This document shows positions 1 to 8,522 of a stretch of DNA of 64,000 nt, piece after piece. The stretch covers positions 620,001 to 684,000 of the forward strand of contig CANMFO010000001.1 in assembly GCA_947497245.1 (NCBI GenBank), read 5' to 3'. This DNA comes from an uncultured Flavobacteriaceae bacterium. Lineage in GTDB: Bacteria; Bacteroidota; Bacteroidia; Flavobacteriales; Flavobacteriaceae. Each line of letters begins with the position of its first letter. Within the stretch, counting starts at the first letter, position 1. The notes beneath the pieces were generated by a model, which saw only the letters and a program-made list of their open reading frames with translations, made no database searches and had not been told where the DNA came from. The translations under genes were made by a program, and so were the position numbers.

Positions 1-996
1 TTGGCCCACTTCTGCCATGTAGATATCCAGGCCACCATACCCTTTTCGCCCTTCAGAGGCAAAAAATAGGGTGTTGCCGTCAACGATGTTCGGGTAGAGG
101 TCATTTTTCTTGGTATTTACCTTTTTTCCAAGATTTTTGGCAACGCCCAATGAACCATCGCTTCGTATTGCGGAAACATAAATATCGTACTCGCCAAAGG
201 TTCCCGGCATATCCGAGGCAAAAAACAAACGCTTGCCATCCGGAGAGACCGCAGGGTGCTTGGAAGAATAGTTTTTGGGACAAAGGGCCACCTCTTTGAT
301 GTTCTTCCATTGCCCTTTCACTTTGTCCGCTCTGTATATCTTATGGACCAATTCTTTCTTGGAAAAAATACCGTACAGAGGCTTTACATAGGTAGCCTTG
401 CTAAAATAGGCCGTGTTCCCGTCGGCGGTTAGCGCTATGGGGGACCTGTACCCATTTTGGGCGTCCATCTTTTCAAACTTGGCCTGCCCCAGCGATCTGC
501 TGTCCATAAACGGGTCGCTCTCCTGAAGAAAGTCGAGCGGTTTATACTTACTGGTCCTGGGATCCGATTGGGCATATTCGTTGTCAGAAGATTTGCCGTC
601 CATCTGATAATCCTTTTTTACCATGGCGATCCAGTCGCTTTTGGCCGAACCTTTTGGGGCCGGTACCGCTCCTGTCTTCTCCAGTGCGTATTGGTACCGC
701 TTTTGATAGCTGGTGTTCAGCTCCCCTTTTTCGCTGTTGGCCTTAAGCTTGTCGTACCAAAATAAGGCGGTTTCGTACTTTTCGCTAAGAAAGTTGGCGT
801 TTCCAAGGTCCTCAAAAATTTCGCTGTCCCCATAGCCTAAATTTTTAAGTTCTTGATAGTGGCCGAGTCTTTTGTTGGCCTTGTCAATATCCGAATTGCC
901 AGCACGGGAGGTCCTGTTGTGCTGTGCGGTCAAGGAATAGCAAAAAAGAGTTAGCATGCATCCAATGGCCGCTTTGTAGGTTAAAGCATTTTTCAT
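1..996 (-). CDS. OmpA/PD40-type envelope protein, 3' end beyond the window
   Basis: The 332 codons seen run from an ATG at 996 to the left edge without a stop, so the C-terminus is missing. The product starts with a signal peptide ending near LTAQHN. A TPR-like stretch follows (about residues 30-90), then beta-propeller PD40 blades such as AVSPDGKRLFFASD (about residue 250) and a second blade ending in GGLDIYMAEVG. This order is typical of the roughly 640-residue OmpA-family proteins of Bacteroidota, often found beside PorP/SprF-like proteins, in which a peptidoglycan-binding OmpA domain follows the blades. That domain is inferred, not seen. Probable role: outer membrane-peptidoglycan anchoring, possibly linked to type IX secretion or gliding. 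Confidence 0.75.
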   Translation of the reverse strand, partial: MKNALTYKAAIGCMLTLFCYSLTAQHNRTSRAGNSDIDKANKRLGHYQELKNLGYGDSEIFEDLGNANFLSEKYETALFWYDKLKANSEKGELNTSYQKRYQYALEKTGAVPAPKGSAKSDWIAMVKKDYQMDGKSSDNEYAQSDPRTSKYKPLDFLQESDPFMDSRSLGQAKFEKMDAQNGYRSPIALTADGNTAYFSKATYVKPLYGIFSKKELVHKIYRADKVKGQWKNIKEVALCPKNYSSKHPAVSPDGKRLFFASDMPGTFGEYDIYVSAIRSDGSLGVAKNLGKKVNTKKNDLYPNIVDGNTLFFASEGRKGYGGLDIYMAEVGQ

Positions 997-1276
997 GGGA
1001 TTAATTTTTGAATTAATACTGAAACCAAAGTTCACCAAATGTTTCGAACATGGACTTAGTAAAAATTCATAGGTTTTGACATGCAAATCCCAGCTTTTGT
1101 TAAAATTTTGTGTAATTCACCGACTATTTTATACCGTTAAACGTGAAGAACGCCGGAAGGGCGGGGGAAAATGCACTTTGAAGTCCGTTTCGGTTCCAAA
1201 GGCTCCGAGCATCGGTCCCGATATCCCAAATGGAGAGGTGGACCTTAGGGCGTTTTCCGCATACGACCGCCCGTGC

Positions 1277-2134
1277 CTACTCCTCTACATTGATAAGGAC
1301 CGCTTCGCAGCTTTTCAAGTCGGAGTTCAATACGATGTTTTCCGAACTTCTGCCGTCCAGGATCTCTATGGAGACGGTGTTGGGAGGGTATTTTCCTAGA
1401 TTGTGTGCGTAAAGGAACAGATCGTTGGGTTTCGATGGGTCCAATTTCAGGTCGAACTGTTTTTTATGATAGGTCAGATAGTATTTGGACACGATGGCCT
1501 CTCCGTTGAGATAAATGGAAACGACGTCATCGTCCTTTCTGCCGTGATCCCATAGATTAATACGGATTACCTCGCCTTGGACCACCAGTTCCTTAACATA
1601 GGATATCGATCTGCCGTCAAAGGTGTTCCGGACCACTGGTTTTTCCACCACCGGATTTTCTTGGACCTTTTTGACACGTGGCATACCGACGATGGTAAAA
1701 AACGGTGTGGCGAACTTGGCTATACTGTTTTTGTTCTCCGGAAAGAGCTCAATACCCATTACCCTGTAATTATTGCCCGTTTTAAGACCTCTGTTCAATA
1801 CAATTCCATTGGCAAAGCTGTTGTTTTCGAATATTCCCAGTTCTTGCACTACCATATCGTCTTTTACGAGATAGAACTTTATGGTTTTATCCGCAGGAAT
1901 GTTCTTGGTACTCCAGATGATCTCAGCGCGATCCGGAAGGGTCCAGACCGTATTCGTGTTCGGGACCGTAATTTTGATGGAAGTAAGCCCGGCCCATGGC
2001 TGGGAGGTAGCGGAAACTCTGTTTCCCATGGTACTTGCATGGATTTCTGTGAGTTGGAACAGGGCCAGTGCCAATAGCAATAAAAGGGGTTTCGCTATGG
2101 CCAAGGGCCTTTTGTTGATGTATTTGCGTATCAT
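1277..2134 (-). CDS. secreted protein with Kre9/KNH-like beta-sandwich domain
   Basis: A 285-residue protein with an N-terminal hydrophobic signal (about residues 15-33, ending near EIHAS). Residues about 50-150 carry the pattern of the Ser/Thr-rich GPI-anchored (Kre9/KNH) fold: ITVPNTNTVWTLPDRAEIIW, then the spaced IKFYLVKDD and GNNYRVMGIEL strands. The C-terminal half (about 180-280) reads as a second all-beta domain (GEVIRINLWDHGRKDDDVVS). No catalytic motif is visible. It lies 137 bp downstream of the oxidoreductase gene on the same strand and may be co-transcribed. The fold assignment is a weak pattern match; function unknown. Confidence 0.7.
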   Translation of the reverse strand: MIRKYINKRPLAIAKPLLLLLALALFQLTEIHASTMGNRVSATSQPWAGLTSIKITVPNTNTVWTLPDRAEIIWSTKNIPADKTIKFYLVKDDMVVQELGIFENNSFANGIVLNRGLKTGNNYRVMGIELFPENKNSIAKFATPFFTIVGMPRVKKVQENPVVEKPVVRNTFDGRSISYVKELVVQGEVIRINLWDHGRKDDDVVSIYLNGEAIVSKYYLTYHKKQFDLKLDPSKPNDLFLYAHNLGKYPPNTVSIEILDGRSSENIVLNSDLKSCEAVLINVEE

Positions 2135-2271
2135 GGTTTCCTAAAAGTGGCTGATGTCATATGGGCTACGGGCCGCCTTGTCTTTTGTGGCAAGGCCACG
2201 GAACGTTGGGCTAAGGGTATTACCCAAACGGAAAATCACCTGTCATATTGTGGACCACAGGTACCAAATAC

Positions 2272-3360
2272 CTATATTTTTACGATACAATTGTCGCCGG
2301 CAGATCGGTAAATGGCCTCAACCACGCGAATATCCCGTAATCCTTCCTCTCCCGGGACGATCAGATCGGTATTGTTCATGATGGCCGCGGCATCCTCGTC
2401 CATTTGCTTGGCCTGTTGGCTTTCCAACGGAAAATTAATGATCGCGCCATCCGACATACTGCCGTTGTTTCCACCATAGGAAGAATGAGGCTCCATTTTG
2501 AGCCATCCCTTTTCGTAGTTGACCTGCAAATAGTTCATGTTAATACCAAAGCTGGTATGGCAGGCTGCCCGGGCCCCACTTGGGAATTCCAGTTGGAACA
2601 TCATGGTTTCCTCGACCTCGTGGTAGACCTCCGGTCGGGTAGTGGAGGCTTGGGCCAGAACCGAGATAGGCTCTTCCCCAGTGGCCAAACGAGCGCCCTG
2701 GAGGGCATAGACACCCATGTCGCCCATTACTCCCCCGCCCAGGGCCTTGTTCTGCTTCCAATGCGTGGTGCGGCCGTCGAAGTACCCCGCAGCGGAAGTG
2801 ATCATCCTCACTTTTCCGAAAGGCTGTTCGCGGGCCACCTTCATATAAGCCTGTATATTGGGGTCGTGTTGGCATCGGTAACCTATGGCCAATTTCACTT
2901 TATTGTCCCTGCACGCCTTGATCATGGCTTCGCAATCCGCAACCGAAGGGGCCATGGGTTTTTCACACCATACATGTTTTCCAGCGCCTGCGGCCCTGAT
3001 CGTGTATTCGGCATGCATGGCCGGTGGAAGTACCACATAAACCACGTCGATGTCCGGGTTGTTGGCGATTTGATCAAAATTTTGGTAATTGTAGATGTTC
3101 TTATCAGCTATGCCATATTGCTCCTGCCACTTCGGAATCTTCTCCGGACTCCCGGTAACGATTCCCTTGAGTTCACAGTTTTTGGTCATTTGCAGCGCTG
3201 GGGCGAGCAGATCTGTGCTGTAGTAGCCCAATCCTACCAGCGCGACCCCCAGTTTTTCTTTTTTGGGTCCGGAGACACTCCACAATGTACTTGGAGCAAG
3301 GGCAGTGGAGGTCGCTATCAGCCCAGCTTTTTGGATGAAGATCCGTCGTTGTTTTTCCAT
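2272..3360 (-). CDS. Gfo/Idh/MocA-family oxidoreductase with twin-arginine signal
   Basis: A 362-residue NAD(P)-dependent sugar oxidoreductase of the Gfo/Idh/MocA family. The N-terminus has a twin-arginine signal (QRRIFIQKAG followed by a hydrophobic Ala-rich stretch), so it is probably exported folded with its cofactor, as glucose-fructose oxidoreductase is. The Rossmann motif VALVGLGYYS is near residue 40, the conserved EKPMAPSVADCEAM near 135, and the HDPN-containing substrate region near 165. The C-terminal alpha/beta domain includes GGGVMGDMGVYAL. The substrate cannot be told from sequence. The next gene upstream on this strand, a Tat-exported aminotransferase, is separated by about 520 bp and is probably a separate transcript. 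Confidence 0.88.
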   Translation of the reverse strand: MEKQRRIFIQKAGLIATSTALAPSTLWSVSGPKKEKLGVALVGLGYYSTDLLAPALQMTKNCELKGIVTGSPEKIPKWQEQYGIADKNIYNYQNFDQIANNPDIDVVYVVLPPAMHAEYTIRAAGAGKHVWCEKPMAPSVADCEAMIKACRDNKVKLAIGYRCQHDPNIQAYMKVAREQPFGKVRMITSAAGYFDGRTTHWKQNKALGGGVMGDMGVYALQGARLATGEEPISVLAQASTTRPEVYHEVEETMMFQLEFPSGARAACHTSFGINMNYLQVNYEKGWLKMEPHSSYGGNNGSMSDGAIINFPLESQQAKQMDEDAAAIMNNTDLIVPGEEGLRDIRVVEAIYRSAGDNCIVKI

Positions 3361-3604
3361 AACACGGTGTTTAGGCTAAAATTTACGACAAGAAATCGAA
3401 TAAATCAATCCTTCTTTGGGCGGGACGGTACTTTTCCTGAACGGAGCGCAGTTGTTCCCGTAGGTAAAGTACCGGCCCGCCCCGGATTTTCTTTTTATAG
3501 GGGATAGGCAAATCAAATAGCGCTAGATACCGCAAAAGCGGCCCCGGGACCCCTCTTGGTATCCATACCGGCATTTACGCCCAAATGCACCCGTGGTCCA
3601 GTGT

Positions 3605-3694
3605 TCAAAAAAATAGAATATAGATGGACCAAAGAACGCAAAAGGCGCAAAACACATATACCATCAAATCATTAAACGTAGTTTTATCCTTCAT
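3605..3694 (-). CDS. candidate 29-residue single-pass membrane peptide
   Basis: A short reading frame on the minus strand from ATG 3694 to TGA 3605. It encodes a polar N-terminus (MKDKTTFNDL) followed by one continuous hydrophobic segment ending in IYILFF. It lies alone in the 522-bp space between the oxidoreductase and aminotransferase genes; nothing else was found there (3361-3604, 3695-3882). The charged start followed by one membrane span is what a real small membrane protein looks like, and similar ones occur elsewhere in this window. Without conservation data the call is tentative. Confidence 0.3.
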   Translation of the reverse strand: MKDKTTFNDLMVYVFCAFCVLWSIYILFF

Positions 3695-3882
3695 AAGATT
3701 CGGTTTACCACAATAAAACCAAAAAAAGAACCTTAACTTATTTTTGTCCCGAGCAATGGGCAGAATATTCGATTTGGGGCATAAATATCGTTGAACAGTG
3801 TTTTTTATCCATAAAAAGAAAGGACATCCATAACCCTAAAACGTTTTATTACAGCAGTTTATCGATGAAATGGCGAGCAGAT

Positions 3883-4992
3883 TCAGCCCAAAACCTTTTT
3901 CAGTGCCTTTCCGAACCGTTCGATATCGGGTAGGGTTCCGGTGCTGATTCTGGCCCAATCGTAAAATGGGGGAAAGGGCCTACCGATCAGTACATTTTCA
4001 TTCCGCATCGCCGCACCAAGATCCTTAATATGTCGGCCCGACTTGAAAAAGACAAAATTGGTGTGCGATTTGATGTGCTCAAGTCCCAAATGGTCCAGAA
4101 CGTCGTAAATATGGCTTTTCGCCTCCTCATTTCTAGTAAGGCTGTACTTGTAAAAATCATCATCCCTCAACGCTTCCTTTGCAGCTTCAATGGCCAAAGT
4201 GTTGGTATTTGCCATGACGCTTGCCTTCAATCTACCGGCTATATCGGGCCGGGCAACGAGATATCCGATACGTAGACCCGCCAATCCAAATACTTTGGAA
4301 AAGGTTTTGGAAACGATCAGGTTTCGCCCTTGTTTGACCAAAGTTACCATAGAAGGATATTCCGGTTCGGTAATGAAGTCGTAGTAGGCCTCGTCGCTGA
4401 ACACGATGGCCTTATCGTCCACCGAAGCACAAAAGTCCCTGAGTTTGTCCTTGTCCAAAAGGGTTCCGGTCGGGTTGTTGGGGTTGCAGATAAAGATCAG
4501 CCTTGTCTTGCTGGTGATCCGCTGGGCCATGGCTTCCAAATCATGCTGCATGCTACCGTCAACAGGTACCCTGTGCACATATGCCCCCAAGGTTTCCGCA
4601 TAGTTCAACATGGCTTGGAAAGTAGGGTCCGCGGCGATGATTTCACCCCCGGCCAGGCCATAGGTAAGGCCGGTCGCTTTCAAACCTTCCGTAGAACCAC
4701 CTGTGACGACAATATGGTCACGGGTAACCCCTTCTTTTTCAGCAATCATATCGACAAGGCCCGGAAGTGCCCCAAACGGATAACGACAGGCTTTGTCCAA
4801 AGTATCGGCGATGACCTTCCTAACGCGTTCCGAAGGGCCATAGGGGTTCTCATTGGCGTTCAGTTTGGCAATTGCCGAAGCTATCGCATGCTGGGGTTCG
4901 GCCCATGCCAGGGCGTTGAGCCCGCCCACCAGTGCAAAACCGCTGGAAAGTCCCGCGGTCCGCAGCCACTGCCTTCGATCTATGTTTCTCAT
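3883..4992 (-). CDS. Tat-exported PLP aminotransferase, histidinol-phosphate aminotransferase-like
   Basis: A 369-residue fold-type I aminotransferase of the class I/II (HisC-like) group. Visible motifs are NANENPYGPSERV near the N-terminus of the mature protein, ATGGSTE-type phosphate loop (VTGGSTEGLKA), FICNPNNPTGT, DEAYYDF, and the PLP-lysine loop VSKTFSKVFGLAGLRIGY. The protein starts with a twin-arginine signal, DRRQWLRTAGLSS, so it should act in the periplasm, which is unusual for this family. Its real substrate is unlikely to be histidinol phosphate: no his genes are nearby and the location is wrong for that pathway. Monocistronic by spacing. Confidence 0.88.
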   Translation of the reverse strand: MRNIDRRQWLRTAGLSSGFALVGGLNALAWAEPQHAIASAIAKLNANENPYGPSERVRKVIADTLDKACRYPFGALPGLVDMIAEKEGVTRDHIVVTGGSTEGLKATGLTYGLAGGEIIAADPTFQAMLNYAETLGAYVHRVPVDGSMQHDLEAMAQRITSKTRLIFICNPNNPTGTLLDKDKLRDFCASVDDKAIVFSDEAYYDFITEPEYPSMVTLVKQGRNLIVSKTFSKVFGLAGLRIGYLVARPDIAGRLKASVMANTNTLAIEAAKEALRDDDFYKYSLTRNEEAKSHIYDVLDHLGLEHIKSHTNFVFFKSGRHIKDLGAAMRNENVLIGRPFPPFYDWARISTGTLPDIERFGKALKKVLG

Positions 4993-5153
4993 AATAATGG
5001 TATTGCGGGAAATAAGATACGAATAAAAACGCTATGGAAAATTACCGGTATCGCATGCAAACAGGGCCATTGCATGCTGAATTTTATTCGAATGGAATGG
5101 ATATGGACCTGTCGTTGCAGGGATATCGGTTTCCTGGGTGTAGGGGACTGGCC

Positions 5154-5720
5154 CTAAAGTTGAAACTCCTCGTTATTGTTGCGATCTTCTTCTTTGATCT
5201 TGGTAACGCCAAAAAGATCTTTGAGAATATATGCCGCCACGATGACGATTCCAAGAACCAATAGGGGAGTGGCAAACTGCCATTGCAGTATTTTCATAAG
5301 GCTCCCGGAGATAATGGACAAGGTGCCCATGACCATGGCGATGTTCCACCAGATCTGTAAGGAGCTATTTTTTGACCTTCGGTCCACATCCATAAAATAA
5401 GCGGTTCCTTCCAATATGAACCAAGTGATGAAGGAAATACATATAACTACCTGAAATAAAAGAGTATAAGGTAAATCTAACATCCTGAAAACTCCGTTTA
5501 TGCACCAGAAGACGACCAAGACCAATTTCACGTAATCCACGAACTGCTTGTCGTATTTTTTCCAGAACCGAAGGGCATACAAGACCAAGATGGCAGAAAA
5601 CCCAATAATGACTATGGGGGGTGCAAATGTCCAACTGAGGATTCTGGCCAACATTCCCAACAATAGTACAACAATCGATATTCTAAGGGGAGTCGTTAAA
5701 ATCTTCTTTCCAGTGGACAT
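5154..5720 (-). CDS. six-helix integral membrane protein of unknown function
   Basis: A 188-residue, strongly hydrophobic protein with about six membrane segments (around residues 12-30, 33-50, 62-80, 86-106, 125-145 and 148-168). The short soluble tail is acidic and rich in Asn and Glu (EEDRNNNEEF). Two segments with similar wording, RILSWTFAPPIVIIG near residue 27 and KILQWQFATPLLVLG near 143, suggest that the protein is an internal duplication of a three-helix unit. The gene follows the zinc-finger/DUF559-like gene by 15 bp and is probably its operon partner. No enzyme motif is seen. Confidence 0.7.
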   Translation of the reverse strand: MSTGKKILTTPLRISIVVLLLGMLARILSWTFAPPIVIIGFSAILVLYALRFWKKYDKQFVDYVKLVLVVFWCINGVFRMLDLPYTLLFQVVICISFITWFILEGTAYFMDVDRRSKNSSLQIWWNIAMVMGTLSIISGSLMKILQWQFATPLLVLGIVIVAAYILKDLFGVTKIKEEDRNNNEEFQL

Positions 5721-5735
5721 AGCTTTTTGTTTAGG

Positions 5736-6179
5736 TTAAATGGCCTTAATGTTGGCCCGTAGCCCTTCCATTATGCCAATAATATTGTTGACCGTCTCCT
5801 TGAGATAGTGTCGGATCAAGATGTGGGGAATACGGATCGTTGTGAATCCATTTTTAAAGGAATGCATCGCTTCCTCCAGGTCGCTAATGGCCTGTTCATG
5901 GGTCAGCATATGGTATTCCGTATCGATCTCGATGTTGAGCTTTACCCGCGAGATAGCAATATCCACGGATTTCTTTCCATCCCACCATTCCAGCATGGCA
6001 TTTACGCCCGCTTCCTTAAGACCATAGTACAGTTGTATGGCCTCCATGGGGGTGTCGTTTTTCTCGACCAGCCGTTCCATTCGGCCCTGATGTTTTGAGC
6101 AGAGTTCCACCCCAAGGGAATCCATGGCATTCCTGTGGTCGAGATAGCTCAGTTCTTTGTTACATTCTAAACAAGTCAT
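5736..6179 (-). CDS. zinc-finger protein with DUF559-like nuclease fold
   Basis: A 147-residue protein. Residues 3-30 form a CxxC...CxxH knuckle (C3, C6, C27, H30), likely a zinc site. The rest resembles the DUF559/Vsr-like restriction-endonuclease fold: VDIAISRVKLNIEID (the D and E of a PD-(D/E)xK core), then HMLTHEQAISDLEEAMHSF and TTIRIPHILIR, matching the family order of acidic strand, D-L helix and final R-containing strand. A canonical catalytic lysine is not obvious, so activity is uncertain. First gene of a two-gene minus-strand unit with the membrane protein 15 bp downstream. Confidence 0.7.
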   Translation of the reverse strand: MTCLECNKELSYLDHRNAMDSLGVELCSKHQGRMERLVEKNDTPMEAIQLYYGLKEAGVNAMLEWWDGKKSVDIAISRVKLNIEIDTEYHMLTHEQAISDLEEAMHSFKNGFTTIRIPHILIRHYLKETVNNIIGIMEGLRANIKAI

Positions 6180-6296
6180 TTAAGTAGGTTAATTTCTCCC
6201 AATAAATCGGGCGGGGGTTATATTTGGTTTGATCTGGGATAATAATAACTGGATGTTTTTCCGATTAGTATAAACTCTCGACGTATGACACCCCAC

Positions 6297-6331
6297 TTTT
6301 AGACGAACTACATTTTTTTAGATGAACTACA
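6297..6331. repeat. 16-bp direct repeat, possible regulator site
   Basis: TTTTAGACGAACTACA (6297-6312) is followed by TTTTAGATGAACTACA (6316-6331): 15 of 16 bases identical, start-to-start 19 bp. The pair lies about 100 bp upstream of the Nramp-like gene and 120 bp upstream of the divergent zinc-finger gene. Closely spaced direct repeats on nearly the same helix face are typical of sites for AraC-, LytTR- or OmpR-type regulators. The regulator is unknown. Confidence 0.4.
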
Positions 6332-6427
6332 CGTTTTTATGTTAAAAAGGACCTTCCATTTTGAGCTGTTTTCAGGAGTTGGGCACAGAACCCATATATT
6401 TACTGGAATTGCGTAAAGAATCTTTTC

Positions 6428-7621
6428 ATGTTCAAAAAAATAGGGCCTGGCGTACTGGTGGCCGCTGCCTTTATCGGCCCTGGCACCGTTACCGCCTGCA
6501 CCTTGGCGGGTGCGGGTTTTGGTTTTGCCCTTTTATGGGCCATGTTGCTTTCTATCGCGGCCACCCTGGTGCTGCAGGAAATGTCGGCCCGCTTGGGCGT
6601 GGTGACCCAAAGGGGGCTTGCAGATGTGATCAAGAGCGAACTGCATTCCCCCCTCCTTCGCATGCTCGGTGTGGCCATCGTCCTGGGGGCGATCGTTATC
6701 GGCAATGCAGCCTATGAGGGAGGCAACATAGGAGGGGCCGCCCTGGGTTTAGAGGCACTGTTTGGGACCTTTTATGCCCCTTTTTACCCTTTCGTCATCG
6801 GGGGTTTGGCCTTCGCATTACTTTATTTGGGAAACTATAGGATATTGGAAAGGGTATTTGTGGGTCTGGTCCTGGTCATGAGCCTGTCGTTCTTGGTCAC
6901 CGCGATCATTACCAAGCCCGATATAGGGCAGGTATTGAAGGGCATGTTCCTGCCGAAATTTCCACAGGACAGCATTTTGACCGTTATTGCGCTTGTCGGG
7001 ACCACCGTGGTACCCTATAATCTTTTTTTGCACGCGTCCCTGGTCAGCGAAAAATGGAAATCGGAAGAGGACCTTAAAATGGTCCGTAGAGACACCCTGA
7101 TCTCCATTGTTTTGGGCGGATCGGTATCCATGTCAATCATTATTGCCGCGGCGGCGATACCGGGCAAGGAAATTACGAACGTTATGGACCTGGCCAAGGG
7201 GTTGGAGCCGCTCTATGGCGATGCGGCCAACTATTTTATGGGAATTGGTCTGTTCGCGGCAGGGGTCACTTCCGCCATTACGGCCCCTTTGGCGGCCGCC
7301 TATGTGGCCAATAGTTGTTTTGGATGGAAGGCCGGTTTGCGCGATAGAAGGTTCAAAATGGTATGGATGGTCATTCTTGCCTTGGGCGTGGCCTTTATGT
7401 CCCTGGGCATCAAACCAATAGAAATCATCAAGTTTGCCCAGATTGCCAATGGGCTGTTGCTCCCGGCCGTTGCCATTTTCCTGTTGTGGGTCGTAAACCG
7501 GAGCTCCATAATGGGGCGGTACAAGAATTCGACCGTGCAAAACGGTTTCGGTTTGCTGATTATAGCCCTGTCAGTGGTGCTGGGCGTAAAGAGCATTTTG
7601 AAGGTACTTGGGATGTTCTGA
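6428..7621 (+). CDS. Nramp-related metal transporter with altered ion-site motifs
   Basis: A 397-residue, roughly 11-helix inner-membrane protein of the Nramp (SLC11) family. Family features: the TM1 breakpoint G17-P18-G19-T20 in FIGPGTVTACTLAGAGFG, the following GFALLWAMLLS, the EMSARLGVVTQRGLAD segment, and the TM6 segment V195-P196-Y197-N198 followed by LFLHASL. In standard Nramps these motifs are DPGN (TM1) and MPHN (TM6), and the Asp, Asn and Met bind Mn2+/Fe2+. Here Asp is Gly, the TM1 Asn is Thr and Met is Val, so ion choice or mechanism probably differs (compare the Mg2+-type NRMT branch). Single gene, convergent with cysM. Confidence 0.85.
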   Translation: MFKKIGPGVLVAAAFIGPGTVTACTLAGAGFGFALLWAMLLSIAATLVLQEMSARLGVVTQRGLADVIKSELHSPLLRMLGVAIVLGAIVIGNAAYEGGNIGGAALGLEALFGTFYAPFYPFVIGGLAFALLYLGNYRILERVFVGLVLVMSLSFLVTAIITKPDIGQVLKGMFLPKFPQDSILTVIALVGTTVVPYNLFLHASLVSEKWKSEEDLKMVRRDTLISIVLGGSVSMSIIIAAAAIPGKEITNVMDLAKGLEPLYGDAANYFMGIGLFAAGVTSAITAPLAAAYVANSCFGWKAGLRDRRFKMVWMVILALGVAFMSLGIKPIEIIKFAQIANGLLLPAVAIFLLWVVNRSSIMGRYKNSTVQNGFGLLIIALSVVLGVKSILKVLGMF

Positions 7622-7634
7622 AAACTAGGGTCCC

Positions 7635-8522
7635 CTATTGCCCGAAAAGGTCCGAAGACAGGTAACGGTCCCCACGATCGCATACCACGGACACGATTAC
7701 CCCGCTTTCCAAGGTATCCGCCAATTTTAGGGCTATTGTGGCGGCACCTCCGCTGCTCATGCCAGAAAAAATACCTTCCTCCCTGGCCAAGCGCCGGGCC
7801 ATATCCTGAGCCTGCCGTTGGCTTACCTCCATGACCTCATCTACCTTTCGGGCATCGAAAATTTTGGGAAGATACGCTTGGGGCCATTTTCGAATCCCTG
7901 GTATTTTGGAACCATCGGTGGGTTGTACACCCACAATCCGTATTTTGGAATCTTGTTCCTTTAAATAAGTGGAAGTGCCCATAATGGTTCCCGTGGTGCC
8001 CATAGCCGATACAAAATGGGTGATTTTTCCATGGGTATCCTTCCATATTTCTGGACCCGTTGACCCGTAGTGGGCCTTCCAGTTGTCGTTGTTGGCAAAT
8101 TGGTTCATCATTATAAAACCTTCTTCCCGCACCTTGGCATCGGCATAGTCGCGGGCGCCCTCAATACCCCCATCCGAGGGCGTTAGAGTAACCTTGGCAC
8201 CATAGGCGCGCATGGTCTGTACCCGCTCCACCGTACTGTTTTCCGGCATGACCAGTTCGATATCCAGCCCATATATACCGGCGATCATCGCCAGGGCAAT
8301 ACCCGTGTTGCCACTCGTGGCCTCGATAAGCCTACTGTTTTGATCGAAATCGCCCCGTTCCAGGCCACTTCGGATCATGTTCAGGGCGGCCCGGTCTTTG
8401 ACGCTTCCTCCCGGATTGTGGCCTTCGAGCTTAAAAAAGAGTTTTACGTTCGGGTTTTGGTTCAACACCCTGGATTCTACCAAAGGGGTATTGCCGATCA
8501 AATCCAAGAGGCTAGATGGCAT
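7635..8522 (-). CDS. cysM: cysteine synthase B (O-acetylserine sulfhydrylase)
   Basis: A 295-residue PLP enzyme converting O-acetylserine and sulfide (or thiosulfate) to cysteine in the cytoplasm. The PLP lysine is K42 in HNPGGSVKDRAA. The substrate loop EATSGNTGIALA and the phosphate-binding GMSSGGAA are present. The C-terminal motif CDRGDRYLSSDLF is the CysM type rather than CysK. I start it at ATG 8522 (MPSSLLDLIGNTPLV), the usual family N-terminus, rather than at an in-frame ATG 105 bp upstream. That places the start inside the last 11 bp of cysE, giving translational coupling in a cysE-cysM operon. Confidence 0.95.
   Translation of the reverse strand: MPSSLLDLIGNTPLVESRVLNQNPNVKLFFKLEGHNPGGSVKDRAALNMIRSGLERGDFDQNSRLIEATSGNTGIALAMIAGIYGLDIELVMPENSTVERVQTMRAYGAKVTLTPSDGGIEGARDYADAKVREEGFIMMNQFANNDNWKAHYGSTGPEIWKDTHGKITHFVSAMGTTGTIMGTSTYLKEQDSKIRIVGVQPTDGSKIPGIRKWPQAYLPKIFDARKVDEVMEVSQRQAQDMARRLAREEGIFSGMSSGGAATIALKLADTLESGVIVSVVCDRGDRYLSSDLFGQ

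Noticed and set aside
2404-3507. 367-codon plus-strand frame opposite the Gfo/Idh/MocA gene
   Set aside because: Antisense shadow of a clearly conserved gene; no recognisable domain and unlikely composition.
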